64,000 nucleotides of DNA from contig JAHBVH010000048.1 of NCBI GenBank assembly GCA_019637645.1, positions 1-64,000 of the forward strand. The letters run 5' to 3'. The stretch comes from Caldilineaceae bacterium. GTDB lineage: Bacteria; Chloroflexota; Anaerolineae; Caldilineales; Caldilineaceae. A program made the translations under genes and the position numbers. Below are positions 42,801-52,204 of the stretch, piece after piece. Below the pieces are notes generated by a model. It saw only the letters and a list, made by a program, of their open reading frames with translations. It searched no databases and was not told where the DNA came from. Every line of letters starts with the position of its first letter. The stretch's first letter is position 1.

Positions 42801-45800
42801 GGTCTGCGCGCGGCGTCGGCGTCGCTGGCCCTCCCGCCCAAACTAGCCAAGGGGGCCGCACCCACCACCGTGACCGCTATCCAGATAACCACCAATGGGC
42901 TCCAAATTGGCAGTGGCACGATTGGCCTGCCGGATATCTATCTAACCAACAGCAACAGTTCGCAGATTCGTCTCTATAACTTGCAGGCAACCATTAGTAC
43001 CGTCAATGTGACGGTTGCCGCGGCCCAAGCCGCACCTACTGGCTTTCAACCGGTGGCTTTGACGGTAGGCGAACAGCTCACATCGCCCGATGCAACAACC
43101 CAGATCGACGCCTTTATCTTTAGCCTCAGTGGGAAGTTGTCGCTGCGGCTTCCCCAGAACAGCAAGAGTGAGATCGCCATTGTCGCCACCATCAATGAAA
43201 ATGGCGATTTCTCCACCACCTTGAGCGAACTCGCCCTCACCCTGGCCCAAGCCGAACTCAAAGTGCGCGGGCTGACGTTTGACAACGATGGCGCTACCGC
43301 AAGCAGTGCCGACGTGACCCTCCCCGCCAGCCTGGGTGGTGCCAAGGGCAGTGTAAGCGGCATCCGCATTGACAGCAACGGGTTAACCGTCAACGGTGGC
43401 GGGCTTACCTTTGATGTGCCCGAGTTCAAGCTCGGGGGCGGTAGTGGCTTTGCCGTGAGTGGCAAAACCACCGGTACCAAGCCCAAAGCAACCATTCAAC
43501 TGGAAGGAAGTGGCAGCTTTACCAATGTTACCTACCGTCTTGCCCTTGAAGGCAAGGTGACCGTCGCCATCCCCGGCAGCAACAGCTCGGCGATTGGTCA
43601 GATCTATGTGACCAGCCGTGGCGACGTAGGTGGATCATTGGATGGCCTTGCGCTGCAACTGGCTGGTTTGGGTTTGGGCGCAAGTGGTGTCAAGATTCAA
43701 ACAGTCAATGGCGGCACCCAGCTGATCATGGACTCGGCGCAACTACAACTGCCCGGCGACCAAGGGAGCGCGACGGTCTATCAGGTCGTGGTCGATCCGG
43801 TGAGCGGCCTTTCGATTGGGGGCGGCCAATTCACGCTGCCGACCATCAAAACCAGTGGCGTCTCTTTAGAACTCGGCGGCACCCTCCGCAAAGAGGGGAA
43901 TGGCTATATCATCGCCGCCAGTGGGGCCTTTAGCACCAAAGCGCTCTCGGCGGGCAGTGGGTGTCGTGGCATTGCCGTTGCCGCCGAAATCTATGCCGGG
44001 ACAAATAACGAAGCAATGGTGCGCTTCCTCTCGGCCCCGGAACAGCCCATCCCGTCCGTCGCGGCGGCTGCGCTCGTCGCTCCCGAAGAGGTAGATCGGC
44101 TGGCCTTGCGGGCTGCCTCGTTGGAACTGAATTGCCAAATTCCCATTGGGACCACCGGCATGTTCCTCTCCTATGTCCGTGGTAGCGTGACCTTGGGCGA
44201 CCAAACGGTGATCCAGGTTGCCGCCGGGTTGACCGCTGGTCGCCAAATTGCAGGGGTCTCTGTCCTCAGTGCCGACGCGCAGATGACTATGACACCCGAT
44301 CCCTTCTCTTTGGCTTTGGAAGGTACGGTCAAGATCTTTATCGTACAAGTAGGCGGAGCCAAGGCCAGCCTGACCGCGAGCCGCTTTAGCGCCACTTTAT
44401 GGGTAAAGCTGGCGATTATCCAAGGTGATGTTGCCATTGACGCCTGGAGTGACTACAAAGGCTTCCACTTTACGGGGCAAGGACGTGTTGCCGTGGGGCT
44501 GGTCAAGGGTTCTATCTACACGGGAACCCAGACCGAAGATCGCCAACAGACCGAGCAGCGCCAGGATTGTGGCAGCGTCTTTTGGGGCTGGTTTGAATGT
44601 ACTTGGAGCACAGTGGTTAAAATCGTTAAGGTCGTCGTTTCGATCGATATTCCTCCCTGGGATCTCTCTCTCGGCGATATCGGGGTGGCCGCTGGTGAAT
44701 TTACCAACGGCAACTGGGGCTTTAAGGGCGAAGTCTGTATCTCTGGCTATTGCAAAGGGGTGTACATTGACACCCAAGGAAACGTCAAGTTTGGTTCGGT
44801 GGACTCCTACTATCTCTTAACGCCACCGAAGCTGGCCCAAATTCGGGCGGCCTGGAATGCGCGCAACAAAGGCGAGGTGATGTCGGCGGAAGCGACTGCG
44901 CTTCTGCAAGGGATCACCCTCGGCCCCGCGCTCACGACCATCAACGTTCCGGTTGAGGAAGGGAGCAATGTGATCTTTGCCTTTGGGATCACTGGCCTTG
45001 CGCCGAACTTGACCTTGATCACTCCAGACGGGCAACGCCTGAACCCGCAACAATTGCCCGCCAACATCCAATATCAAGAAGTCCCTGGCTATCGCGCTGG
45101 GCAAGGGGTTTCGGCGGGTGTCGCCCGCTTGGTCCGTAGTGCCGGGGTCGTCCAAAGTGCCGAAGCCACCCTCATCTCTGCGGAAGATCAGGCTGAGTAT
45201 GGTCAGATCGTGGCGATGGTGGGTGACGACCAAGCACGCTTGGCCGAGGCCATTGGGGTTGTTTCTCTGTTACCAAGCGCCACCCTGACCGAGAGTGCCC
45301 AACTGCGGGTCGTGAATAGCCGCTATCAAGGTGGTGCTGTCGATCTCTATCTCGATGGGCAGCTCTTCTTCGCCAATCTAGCTGCCGCCGATGACAACAA
45401 TGTGGACTTTATCAGCCGCTACGGTCAGGTGCCGACGGGGAATCATACGCTCAAGGCAACCGCCGCGGGCAATGCGAACCAAGTGCTCTTGGAGACCACA
45501 GTGAAGCTAACTGCCAATCAGTACGCTAGCTTGGTGTTGTTGGATCAGAATGGCGGGCTCACGAGCAAGCTGCTGAATGATCGGAGCGAGGCGGCTGTGG
45601 TCGGCCAGGTGGCGTTGCGCTTTGTGCAACTTGGCGCACCCACCCGCCAGCTTTCCGTGCGCGAAGGCGCGAATCTGCTCTTTAGTAACATCGGCTATGG
45701 ACAGGGCAGTAACTATGTACTGCTGGCCGCGGGGGACCACAATTTCACCCTCCAAGGGAACGACGGCGAAGCCACCTTTGCGATCGCTGGGCTTAAGGAA

Positions 45801-47648
45801 GGCGAAGTCTATACCCTCTTCTTGACGGATAAGGCGATCGCGGGCGGGGATGGTGCGCGCTTCTTTGCCCACGCCGACCTCAATGTGAGCCGCACGACGC
45901 AGATCTTCTATACGATCGGGAATATTGCCGGAGGCACCTGGACGATTGAGATTACGGATGATCTGGCCGATGATCTCTTCCACTTCGAAGTCATCGGCAA
46001 TGATCCGCCACCCACGTTGAAGGTGCTGAATGCGACCGTGCAGGACGAAGCGCAATTGGCCTTGACGTTGCAGGTGCACGCAAAAATAACCGATACGCTG
46101 GTTAGCGTCTATGCCAATCCAGGGGCGACGACACGAATGGTGGCCGGGGTCAATGCCGCTGGCATCCAGGAGACAATGGCGATTACCAACTTTACCGGCT
46201 CCGAACTTGCCAAAGGGCTTCAGTTGCCCCTCGACGGCTCACCGCAGCAGCGCACTTTTGATGTCAGTAAACTACCCAGCGGGACTTATCAGATCTGGGC
46301 TGAGGCCGACGACCAACACAATGGCCTTGTCCGGGTCTATGCACCTGATCCGGTGGTGATTCAACACAAATGGCCGCTTAGCTGGCAGGCCACGGTGACG
46401 GTTACCCATGGCTATCGCGAACTCTTGATCGAATGGGATTCCCCTAGCCCCGATGCCGACAGCTATACGGTAATGATGGGCACCGCGCCAGATACCTATC
46501 GCCATTCGGTGGAGAAGCAGCAGGTGACTGCTGCCACGCTGGCTGCTCTAGAGCCGGGGATCGATCACTTCCTCCGCATTCTGGCGACGGATAGCAAAAC
46601 CGGTAACAGCGTTCTGTCGCAGCCCATTCCAGTGCGTACCATGACCGCCGAATTCTCGCTAACGGAGCCGGTAAATATTCTGGTGATGTACCCGAATGAG
46701 CGAGTGCAGGGTAGCTTTATGCTAGATACCAATCTGGTGCCCTACCCAGATGCGATCGGCCTATCGGTTGTCTCGATTCCTGACGGCTTCTCGCTGCACT
46801 TTGATAAGCCGGTCTTTGTGCCAACTGGTGCACACGCGGCTGTTCCCTTCACGTTGCGCAGTGGCGAGGCGCTTGCTACCGGCGACTACGAAATTATCAT
46901 CCGGGCAACCGGGGGTGGTGTGAGCCGCGAAGTGCCTATTAAAATCAGAGTCAATCGACCTTCCTTCTCCTTGCAAGGCAATCTGAATACGGTGGCCCTC
47001 AACCGGGGAGAACGCTTGGATGTGATGATTCAGACGACTCCCAACGAAGGCAGCACAAGCCCGATCAACTTCCAAGTTACCGACGCCCCGCTTGGCCTGG
47101 AATGGCGCTTTAGCCGCCCAACGGTGGCCCCAGGAGAGGCAACGATGTTAAATCTGGCCGATACGGCTGGCTTGGCTGGTGGGACCTACTCCCTCTTCGT
47201 GGTTGGGGATGATGGAAAAAATCGGGTGCGCTTCGAAGTGACTGTCTTTGTGAGCAAAGCCGCTTTTGAGCTCAAACTCGCCACCCAAGCGCTGACCATC
47301 CAAAGTGGCCTCCAACAATGGATTCCGCTCCAGCTTGAACCCGTTCTCGGTTGGCATGAGCCCATTACGCTGGCGATACAGACCTTGCCAACGGCGGCTG
47401 CGTTGGAAGTCGGCTTTGCCCGCGCCGCAGTTGCGCTGGGTACTGGGCCGGAGCAGCCATTCCCCAGGAGCATTACCCTGCTCCCCAATGAGCCTGTCTA
47501 TGTTGTGATCAATGCCAAAGATAGCGCTGTGAACGATAAAGTTACGGTCTTTCAGATCAGTGCAAGCGCTGGTGAGATTAGGCGTACTATCACCGTCCAA
47601 GTAACGCTGCAACCCTACCGGCGCTATTTCCCCTTCTTCAGCAAGTAG
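39828..47648 (+). CDS. Giant secreted repeat protein with Thr/Pro stalk and FnIII-like domain
   Basis: 2606 residues. Order: cytoplasmic Arg/Ser start; signal anchor at about 30-49 (GLFLLWSGLLLGGILLI); Thr/Ala/Pro stalk at about 64-178 (TATATATGTRTATPTPTASP-type repeats), likely O-glycosylated; beta-rich repeats at about 180-1300 with units such as YTFGGSGTLQIRLPSNSQDT and LTVAKATLTLQTIAIDNNGL; a Cys-containing region at 1300-1650; a third beta region; an FnIII-like module at about 2181-2271 (LLIEWDSPSPDADSYTVMMG); a C-terminus ending YRRYFPFFSK. Probably a cell-surface or sheath adhesin or structural protein. The start could also be the ATG at 39846 (RBS AAGGATGAG). Confidence 0.8.
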   Translation: MIRMSVMRACGFLFGIVRKPSQALSRFTRWVGLFLLWSGLLLGGILLIPKPMAAFAPPLGPALVPTLPTLTPTATATATATATGTRTATPTPTASPTATSTASPTATATATTLPSVTPTGTTAVTPTGTATPTTTPTTTSTASPTATSTASPTATLTATPTATGTATPTATPTGPQTRQIGAVQIVADQFLPVGDTQTRARGNIQLGDYFILQGALDEVIFDSDIMTVTGALALKPTEADGTPLPLASGGFALVAATGLMTPTQGTASLITELAAFLLDAPPVITQFDLLAGSTVGDGALQLTTNEINVIPSLQTFTLLPGPLFQGTFDAFTLTFAGITMTVPAGATLSNSGIDAALVTLTVPDLFGGGTINVSDLHIGPDGITLNGDANFALPDLTIGDGSTLQFAQNTADLLIDNSNDRYQLQIASSLAVTLPENIQTVPITVVLALEEGDPTLSGQLANLSLTVISSTLAMTDLLVSNAGLTVMTATLTLPPKLGESVITLTDVAISGSGLDLGSAAIALPDLVLGAGEEGEDPTLKIAQPTVTLEVQADRYTFGGSGTLQIRLPSNSQDTDITFTIDNNGDFTANLSQLSLTVAEATLTLQTIVIDNDGLTATTASIELPESLGGAMGAVSDVQITGDGLVISGGTFALPTVKIGDGSKLTITAIAASLVVSGSHYAITANATLNVNLPDNSQSPTIAFAIDSDGNLKATLSSLSLTLAKATLAMEAVAVDNDGLAVASATLTLPESLGSTSGTIAGVTINDSGLVFDQAEIALPDITLGATKGGTPKLKIVQPKVTLQVQNDDYTFGGSGTLQIRLPSNSQDTALTFTINNHGDFTANLSKLSLTVAKATLTLQTIAIDNNGLSALTASIQLPATLGSATGALTDVKITGDGLVISGGSFALPMVKIGDGSKLTITGITATLAVSGSDYTINAAATLNLNLPSNNQAVALTFGVDSNGNLQGTLNQLVLTIAQSTLTISNLTLSNDGLRAASASLALPPKLAKGAAPTTVTAIQITTNGLQIGSGTIGLPDIYLTNSNSSQIRLYNLQATISTVNVTVAAAQAAPTGFQPVALTVGEQLTSPDATTQIDAFIFSLSGKLSLRLPQNSKSEIAIVATINENGDFSTTLSELALTLAQAELKVRGLTFDNDGATASSADVTLPASLGGAKGSVSGIRIDSNGLTVNGGGLTFDVPEFKLGGGSGFAVSGKTTGTKPKATIQLEGSGSFTNVTYRLALEGKVTVAIPGSNSSAIGQIYVTSRGDVGGSLDGLALQLAGLGLGASGVKIQTVNGGTQLIMDSAQLQLPGDQGSATVYQVVVDPVSGLSIGGGQFTLPTIKTSGVSLELGGTLRKEGNGYIIAASGAFSTKALSAGSGCRGIAVAAEIYAGTNNEAMVRFLSAPEQPIPSVAAAALVAPEEVDRLALRAASLELNCQIPIGTTGMFLSYVRGSVTLGDQTVIQVAAGLTAGRQIAGVSVLSADAQMTMTPDPFSLALEGTVKIFIVQVGGAKASLTASRFSATLWVKLAIIQGDVAIDAWSDYKGFHFTGQGRVAVGLVKGSIYTGTQTEDRQQTEQRQDCGSVFWGWFECTWSTVVKIVKVVVSIDIPPWDLSLGDIGVAAGEFTNGNWGFKGEVCISGYCKGVYIDTQGNVKFGSVDSYYLLTPPKLAQIRAAWNARNKGEVMSAEATALLQGITLGPALTTINVPVEEGSNVIFAFGITGLAPNLTLITPDGQRLNPQQLPANIQYQEVPGYRAGQGVSAGVARLVRSAGVVQSAEATLISAEDQAEYGQIVAMVGDDQARLAEAIGVVSLLPSATLTESAQLRVVNSRYQGGAVDLYLDGQLFFANLAAADDNNVDFISRYGQVPTGNHTLKATAAGNANQVLLETTVKLTANQYASLVLLDQNGGLTSKLLNDRSEAAVVGQVALRFVQLGAPTRQLSVREGANLLFSNIGYGQGSNYVLLAAGDHNFTLQGNDGEATFAIAGLKEGEVYTLFLTDKAIAGGDGARFFAHADLNVSRTTQIFYTIGNIAGGTWTIEITDDLADDLFHFEVIGNDPPPTLKVLNATVQDEAQLALTLQVHAKITDTLVSVYANPGATTRMVAGVNAAGIQETMAITNFTGSELAKGLQLPLDGSPQQRTFDVSKLPSGTYQIWAEADDQHNGLVRVYAPDPVVIQHKWPLSWQATVTVTHGYRELLIEWDSPSPDADSYTVMMGTAPDTYRHSVEKQQVTAATLAALEPGIDHFLRILATDSKTGNSVLSQPIPVRTMTAEFSLTEPVNILVMYPNERVQGSFMLDTNLVPYPDAIGLSVVSIPDGFSLHFDKPVFVPTGAHAAVPFTLRSGEALATGDYEIIIRATGGGVSREVPIKIRVNRPSFSLQGNLNTVALNRGERLDVMIQTTPNEGSTSPINFQVTDAPLGLEWRFSRPTVAPGEATMLNLADTAGLAGGTYSLFVVGDDGKNRVRFEVTVFVSKAAFELKLATQALTIQSGLQQWIPLQLEPVLGWHEPITLAIQTLPTAAALEVGFARAAVALGTGPEQPFPRSITLLPNEPVYVVINAKDSAVNDKVTVFQISASAGEIRRTITVQVTLQPYRRYFPFFSK
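41490..42630 (+). repeat. Long-period duplication inside the giant gene
   Basis: A block of about 762 bp (254 residues) starting near 41492 is repeated from about 42254 with high DNA similarity. Each copy opens with the FGGSGTLQIRLPSNSQDT coding segment and contains two related sub-repeats of about 127 residues. In-frame repeats of this length can change copy number by recombination. Confidence 0.7.
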
Positions 47649-48051
47649 CGCGAGCAAGTGCATGATTCCTTTTGTTCTCGCTGTACGGCCCGGTCTTGAA
47701 AACTTGACCGTACAGCGAGAACAAAAGGCCCGAGTATCGGTATAGGTCACGGACCAAACCATCTATAGGGAGAGTCTCTCGGACGCAGGATGGCGCGGTG
47801 ATAATAACATACCAATTCTACTATTAGCTTGGGTGGAACGCCTGTGCTATAATTGCCCATGCGCTGCACTAGTTCTATACCCATTTCCCCCCGAAAACCA
47901 CCAGCGCTAGACTTGCGTGGTTGTTGTATCCAGTGCGCATACAAGCACTCGCCTATCATAGGCAGCCGCCAACAGGTCTATCATCCAGTGCACACTACCG
48001 TCATGCTCGGTGACACTGTCCACCGAGCTAGCCTTTGGCAAGAGTAACCAC
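47649..48051. other. Intergenic region containing a long hairpin
   Basis: 403 bases between the giant gene and the P-type ATPase. It contains the hairpin at 47668-47728 and otherwise no gene. A GTGACACTGTCCACC stretch lies near the ATPase start. Confidence 0.5.
47668..47728. repeat. Perfect 21-bp inverted repeat (long hairpin)
   Basis: Arms 47668-47688 and 47708-47728 are exact reverse complements around a 19-base loop that contains a shorter GGTC/GACC pair. It starts 20 bases after the stop of the giant gene. No T-tract follows either arm, but it could act as a terminator or mRNA 3' stabiliser. Confidence 0.7.
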
Positions 48052-50562
48052 ATGAACGCATTCCAGGGCCTCACCAGCACCGAGGTCGCGGCTCGTCGTC
48101 AGCAGGGCTTGGGGAATCAGACGCAAAGTAGGACAGGCCGCAGCTACGGTGATATTCTCCGCGCCAACCTCTTTTCAACGTTTAATAATATTCTCTTTGT
48201 GGTCGGCACCATGTTGGCTGTTTTGGGCCGGTACAACGATGCCTTTGTCACGGTCATTGTTGGCTTGGTCAACGCCATCATTAGCACCATTCAGGAGATG
48301 CGGGCCAAACAGCAGTTAGACCGCATTGCGGTGCTGGCACGGCCCAAGGTCACGGTGATTCGCGATGGTCAGGTGAGCGAAGTCGCGGCCAGCGAGTTGG
48401 TGCAAGGGGATCTCATGCGGCTACGTAGCGGCGATCAGGCCGTGGTAGATGGGCATGTGGTGGGCGAGGGCCGCGCCGAGCTGGACGAATCGTTGCTCAC
48501 GGGGGAGAGCGATCTGATCGTCAAGCGCACCGGTGATGAGATCCTTTCGGGCAGCTTCTGTGTGACGGGGGAGATCTACTTTGTTGCGGAGCAGGTTGGC
48601 GATGCCAGCTTTGCCAATAAACTTACCGCCGCGGCGCGCACCTACAATTTGAGCCAAACGCCGCTCCAAGCGCGCGTCGGCTATGCGGTACGGCTGCTGA
48701 TGGTGCTGGCCGTCTTGATGGGGATGATCTTCTATGTGGCGGGCTTGATTCAAGACTTTACCTTTGTGGAAAATGTCAAAGCAACCGCGGTGTTGATTGG
48801 CTTGGTCCCCTATGGTCTCTTTCTGACCATCGCCGTGGCCTATGCCTTGGGCGCGGTGACCATCGCCAACCAGGGGGCGCTGGTGCAACAGAGCAACGCG
48901 GTTGAGTCGCTCAGTAATGTCGATGTCCTGTGTATGGACAAAACCGGCACTCTCACGGCCAATCATCTCCTGCTCAACGAAGTGCTGGTATTGGATGGGC
49001 AAGATCCTAGCTTGGTCAATCAGGCGTTGGGTGATTTTGTCCATAGCGCGACGAGCACTAACAAAACCAGCGAGGCCATCGCTGCAGGGGTGCAGGGGCT
49101 ACAGCGCACGCCGGTCGATGCGGTGGCCTTTGCCTCCTCGCGTAAATGGAGCGCACTGGCCTTTGCCGAGCCTGCCCGCCACGGGGTTTATGTGTTGGGC
49201 GCGGTAGAAATGTTGGCTGGTGCCTTGCCACCCGCTGCCTTAGCCCCTGACACAGCACTCGCCCAAGCGCTTAATACCGCGGCCGACCAAGGACTGCGCG
49301 TCCTGCTCTTTGCCCATAACCCCGCCGTGACAACGCTCCATGATACCGTCGGCGCGCCAACTTTGCCCCCCCTCACGCCCTTGGCTTTGGTCACCCTCCA
49401 GGATGAGTTGCGTCCCCATGCCAAGGAGACTCTGCGCCAATTTATTGATTTAGGGATCTCCCTCAAAATTATTTCGGGCGATAATCCCCAAACGGTGGCG
49501 GCCCTGGCCCGGCAAGCTGGTTTTGAAAATCCCCAACTTGTCTCTGGCCCCGATCTGGCGAAGATGACACCGGCTGAAGTCCAAGTGGTAGCGCAAGAAG
49601 CTACTGTCTTTGGCCGGATTGCGCCAGAGCAGAAACAGCAACTCGTCGATGTGTTAACCCAACAAGGCCATTATGTGGCAATGATGGGGGATGGCGTGAA
49701 TGATGTGCTCTCGCTCAAGAAGGCCAAGTTAGGGATTGCCATGCAGAGCGGCAGCAACGCCACCCGTAACGTGGCCGATATGGTGTTGTTGGGTGATTCG
49801 TATGCCGCGCTCATCCCTGCCCTGAGCGAAGGGAAACGGCTCATTAATGGCATTACCGACGCCACCTATCTTCTGGTGGGGCGAGGATTGGCCTACGCGC
49901 TGATCATCATCGCGGTGATGATGGTGGGGCTCAACTTTCCCTTTGAGCCAGCCCAACTGGGGTTAACGACCTTCAGCGTGGGCTTTCCTGCCTTTATGTT
50001 GACCCTTTGGGCGCGGCCAGAGGATCGTCACGAAGCGCTCTTGCCCGCGTTGGTGCGCTTTGTCCTCCCTTTTGCCCTGTGGACCATGTTGGTGGCGGTA
50101 GTCGTCTATTCCTTTGCCCACACGCAAATGATGGGCAATCTTGAAAATACAACCATTCCGCCCCGCGCCGTTGAATTCTTCGAAATGGTCACCGGCCTAA
50201 CCTATGGGGTTGATGCCGACTTTGCGACGGTCGCGGCGACGCTCGTGGCGCAAACGCAACTTTCCACTTTTGTTTCCCTGGCCGCGATGCTCTTGGTCCT
50301 CTTTTTACAGCCCCCTTTTGCCTTCTTTGCCGTCTGGCGGCCTGTGAGCCCCGATCGGCGTCCGGCCTACTTGACGGTGCTCTTGATGGCGCTCTTTCTC
50401 TTTGTCATCGGCATTCCTCCGGTGGCCGCCTATTTTGGGATCATCAACGTGCCGTGGCGTGCGTCGGGGATGCTCTTGCTCGGTTTGTTGATCTGGTTCT
50501 TGGGCTTTCGCTTCATCTTGCAAAAGCGCTGGTTTGATCGCCTCTTCCTGCCAGAAGGCTGA
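48052..50562 (+). CDS. P-type cation-transporting ATPase (HAD-IC family)
   Basis: 836 residues. Actuator TGES motif in ESLLTGESDLIV, phosphorylation site CMDKTGTLT with Asp296, MMGDGVNDVLSLKKA hinge near residue 545, and about eight to ten membrane helices, including four after residue 630. Transmembrane helix 4 has GLVPYGLFLTI, where Ca2+ and CtpE-like pumps usually have PEGL; the Glu-to-Tyr change removes an ion-ligand carboxylate. The cation is therefore not predictable. ATG at 48052; longer frame upstream lacks an RBS. Transcribed with the following hydrolase genes possibly. Confidence 0.87.
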   Translation: MNAFQGLTSTEVAARRQQGLGNQTQSRTGRSYGDILRANLFSTFNNILFVVGTMLAVLGRYNDAFVTVIVGLVNAIISTIQEMRAKQQLDRIAVLARPKVTVIRDGQVSEVAASELVQGDLMRLRSGDQAVVDGHVVGEGRAELDESLLTGESDLIVKRTGDEILSGSFCVTGEIYFVAEQVGDASFANKLTAAARTYNLSQTPLQARVGYAVRLLMVLAVLMGMIFYVAGLIQDFTFVENVKATAVLIGLVPYGLFLTIAVAYALGAVTIANQGALVQQSNAVESLSNVDVLCMDKTGTLTANHLLLNEVLVLDGQDPSLVNQALGDFVHSATSTNKTSEAIAAGVQGLQRTPVDAVAFASSRKWSALAFAEPARHGVYVLGAVEMLAGALPPAALAPDTALAQALNTAADQGLRVLLFAHNPAVTTLHDTVGAPTLPPLTPLALVTLQDELRPHAKETLRQFIDLGISLKIISGDNPQTVAALARQAGFENPQLVSGPDLAKMTPAEVQVVAQEATVFGRIAPEQKQQLVDVLTQQGHYVAMMGDGVNDVLSLKKAKLGIAMQSGSNATRNVADMVLLGDSYAALIPALSEGKRLINGITDATYLLVGRGLAYALIIIAVMMVGLNFPFEPAQLGLTTFSVGFPAFMLTLWARPEDRHEALLPALVRFVLPFALWTMLVAVVVYSFAHTQMMGNLENTTIPPRAVEFFEMVTGLTYGVDADFATVAATLVAQTQLSTFVSLAAMLLVLFLQPPFAFFAVWRPVSPDRRPAYLTVLLMALFLFVIGIPPVAAYFGIINVPWRASGMLLLGLLIWFLGFRFILQKRWFDRLFLPEG

Positions 50563-50633
50563 AAGCGAAGTGCGCTAGGTGCGCTAGGCGATGCTCTACT
50601 GGCTCTCCTGGCCTGAGCGTAAAAGGAGTTCGT

Positions 50634-51293
50634 ATGACACAGACTCAACCCTTGGGATTTCTCGCTTGCCCAACCACCGGTACGGGGCCAGGCGTCTTGG
50701 TCCTGCATGCTTGGTGGGGCTTGAACGATACCATCAAGGCGGTGTGTACGCGGCTGGCCGCGGCTGGTTTTGTGGCGTTTGCCCCCGATCTCTATCATGG
50801 GCAGGTTGCTGACACCATTGCCGGAGCCGAAGGATTGGGGCAGGCCCTAGATGCCAATCAACAGCAAGCCCAGGCCGAGATTGTTCAGGCGGCGCGTTTT
50901 CTGGCTGAACAGACCATGTCTAATGGCTTACCAGGAGAGCCTGGCGTCGCTGTGATTGGCTTCTCGCTCGGGGTCTACTACGCGTTACAACTGGCCGCTG
51001 CCGAACCGGCCCTGATCCACTCGGTTGTCCTCTTCTATGGCACCGGAGATGGCGACCACCACAAGGCCAGCGCGGCCTATTTGGGCCACTTTGCCGAACA
51101 AGATGAGTTTGAGCCACAGGAAAATGTCGATTTCCTGGCTGAGTCTCTCCGGCAAGCGGGTCGCCCTGTGACCTTCTACCACTATCGTGATACCGGTCAT
51201 TGGTTCTTTGAACCGGATCGTCTCCAGGCGTACCACCCAGAAGCGGCGGCGTTGGCTTGGGAACGCACCCTCGCCTTCTTGCGTCGTTTATGA
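50634..51293 (+). CDS. Dienelactone hydrolase-family alpha/beta hydrolase
   Basis: 219 residues. GPGVLVLHAWWGLND start as in DLH, nucleophile motif GFSLGVYYAL with Ser in place of the Cys of true dienelactone hydrolase, Asp in AEQDEFEP and His in RDTGHWFFEPDR. The Ser nucleophile suggests a general esterase or lactonase. RBS aaaggagttcgt. It is followed by a CAAX protease gene with a 42-base gap. Confidence 0.86.
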   Translation: MTQTQPLGFLACPTTGTGPGVLVLHAWWGLNDTIKAVCTRLAAAGFVAFAPDLYHGQVADTIAGAEGLGQALDANQQQAQAEIVQAARFLAEQTMSNGLPGEPGVAVIGFSLGVYYALQLAAAEPALIHSVVLFYGTGDGDHHKASAAYLGHFAEQDEFEPQENVDFLAESLRQAGRPVTFYHYRDTGHWFFEPDRLQAYHPEAAALAWERTLAFLRRL

Positions 51294-51335
51294 CTTGTGG
51301 GTAGTCTGGAAAAGGCAGAATGAGGTGTTTGCTCC

Positions 51336-52154
51336 GTGATCAATCAGTCTAGCTGGAAAATCCCCTGGCGTGATCTCATGATAAGCGGCGGTGTTCTGTT
51401 GGCGGCCATTGGGCTTTGGCGGCTCGGTGTCCTGATCACCGCGTTCTCCCCTTGGCCGGTTGCCGGGACGCGGCTGCTCTTTGGCTTTTTGCTCTCCCTC
51501 TGTGTTAGCATGTTCGTCTGGCTCGCGTTGCGGTGGCACCATGGTAGGCTATCGCGGCAGCACCGTCAACCCTATCAATTCAGCCTGACGGCAATCGGCA
51601 TGGGCCTGCTGTGTTTTTCCCTGCCAGCGCTCATTGCCTACGTGGTTGCCGCTAGGCTTGGTTTTGTTACCCTTACCCTGGCTGTACCTTGGGTAGATTT
51701 TCTCCAGGCGGTTGTTACCGTAACGGTGCTGGTTCTGTTCTCGGAAGCCATTCCCGAAGAACTCCTCTTTCGTGGCTATCTCTATGATCAACTGGCTAGG
51801 ACAGGCCGCCTGTGGGGCACGCTGATCGGCCAGGCGCTTTTGTTTCTCGTCTTTGCCTTTGCCGTGGGTGCCGTGGCCGATCCGCTGGATGGGTCGTTTT
51901 TATTTACCTTTGCCCTAGTGCTTGGCCTCTTTCGCCGTGTCTACAATAATGTGTGGGCCCCGATTGGCTTTCACTTGGCTTTGCAAAGTGCCCAACAACT
52001 TTTGGGTACGCAATGGGGCGTCTGGCAAGTGACAGGGGACGCCTTGCTCGCGTATGGGCTGTGGGGCAGCGTGCCGATCACCGTGAGTCTGTGGTATCTG
52101 CTCTACCGGCTTTATGTTGCCCAGAATTCTAGCGCCAATGCGGTGGGAAAGTAA
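51336..52154 (+). CDS. CPBP-family intramembrane metalloprotease (CAAX protease-like)
   Basis: 272 residues with about eight membrane segments. The catalytic motif is SEAIPEELLFRGYLYDQLAR (EExxxR) with second-motif FxxxR/H elements LFRRVYNNVWAPIGFHLALQ. Begins at a GTG at 51336. Abi family proteins can act in prenyl-protein processing, bacteriocin self-immunity or signalling; the genomic context gives no bias. A MazF gene follows after 50 bases. Confidence 0.83.
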   Translation: MINQSSWKIPWRDLMISGGVLLAAIGLWRLGVLITAFSPWPVAGTRLLFGFLLSLCVSMFVWLALRWHHGRLSRQHRQPYQFSLTAIGMGLLCFSLPALIAYVVAARLGFVTLTLAVPWVDFLQAVVTVTVLVLFSEAIPEELLFRGYLYDQLARTGRLWGTLIGQALLFLVFAFAVGAVADPLDGSFLFTFALVLGLFRRVYNNVWAPIGFHLALQSAQQLLGTQWGVWQVTGDALLAYGLWGSVPITVSLWYLLYRLYVAQNSSANAVGK

Positions 52155-52204
52155 GTAACCGCAGATAAGGTGCGCGCGACAAGAACTGAGGCTGGAAAAA
52201 GTGC

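Noticed and set aside
43866..44348. 160-residue antisense frame with an apparent His/Gly/Asp-rich translation
   Set aside because: It is antisense to the giant gene's conserved frame and would require an improbable dual coding.
41757..45233. Several long minus-strand open frames opposite the giant gene
   Set aside because: They lie antisense to in-frame repeats of the giant coding sequence and show no family features.
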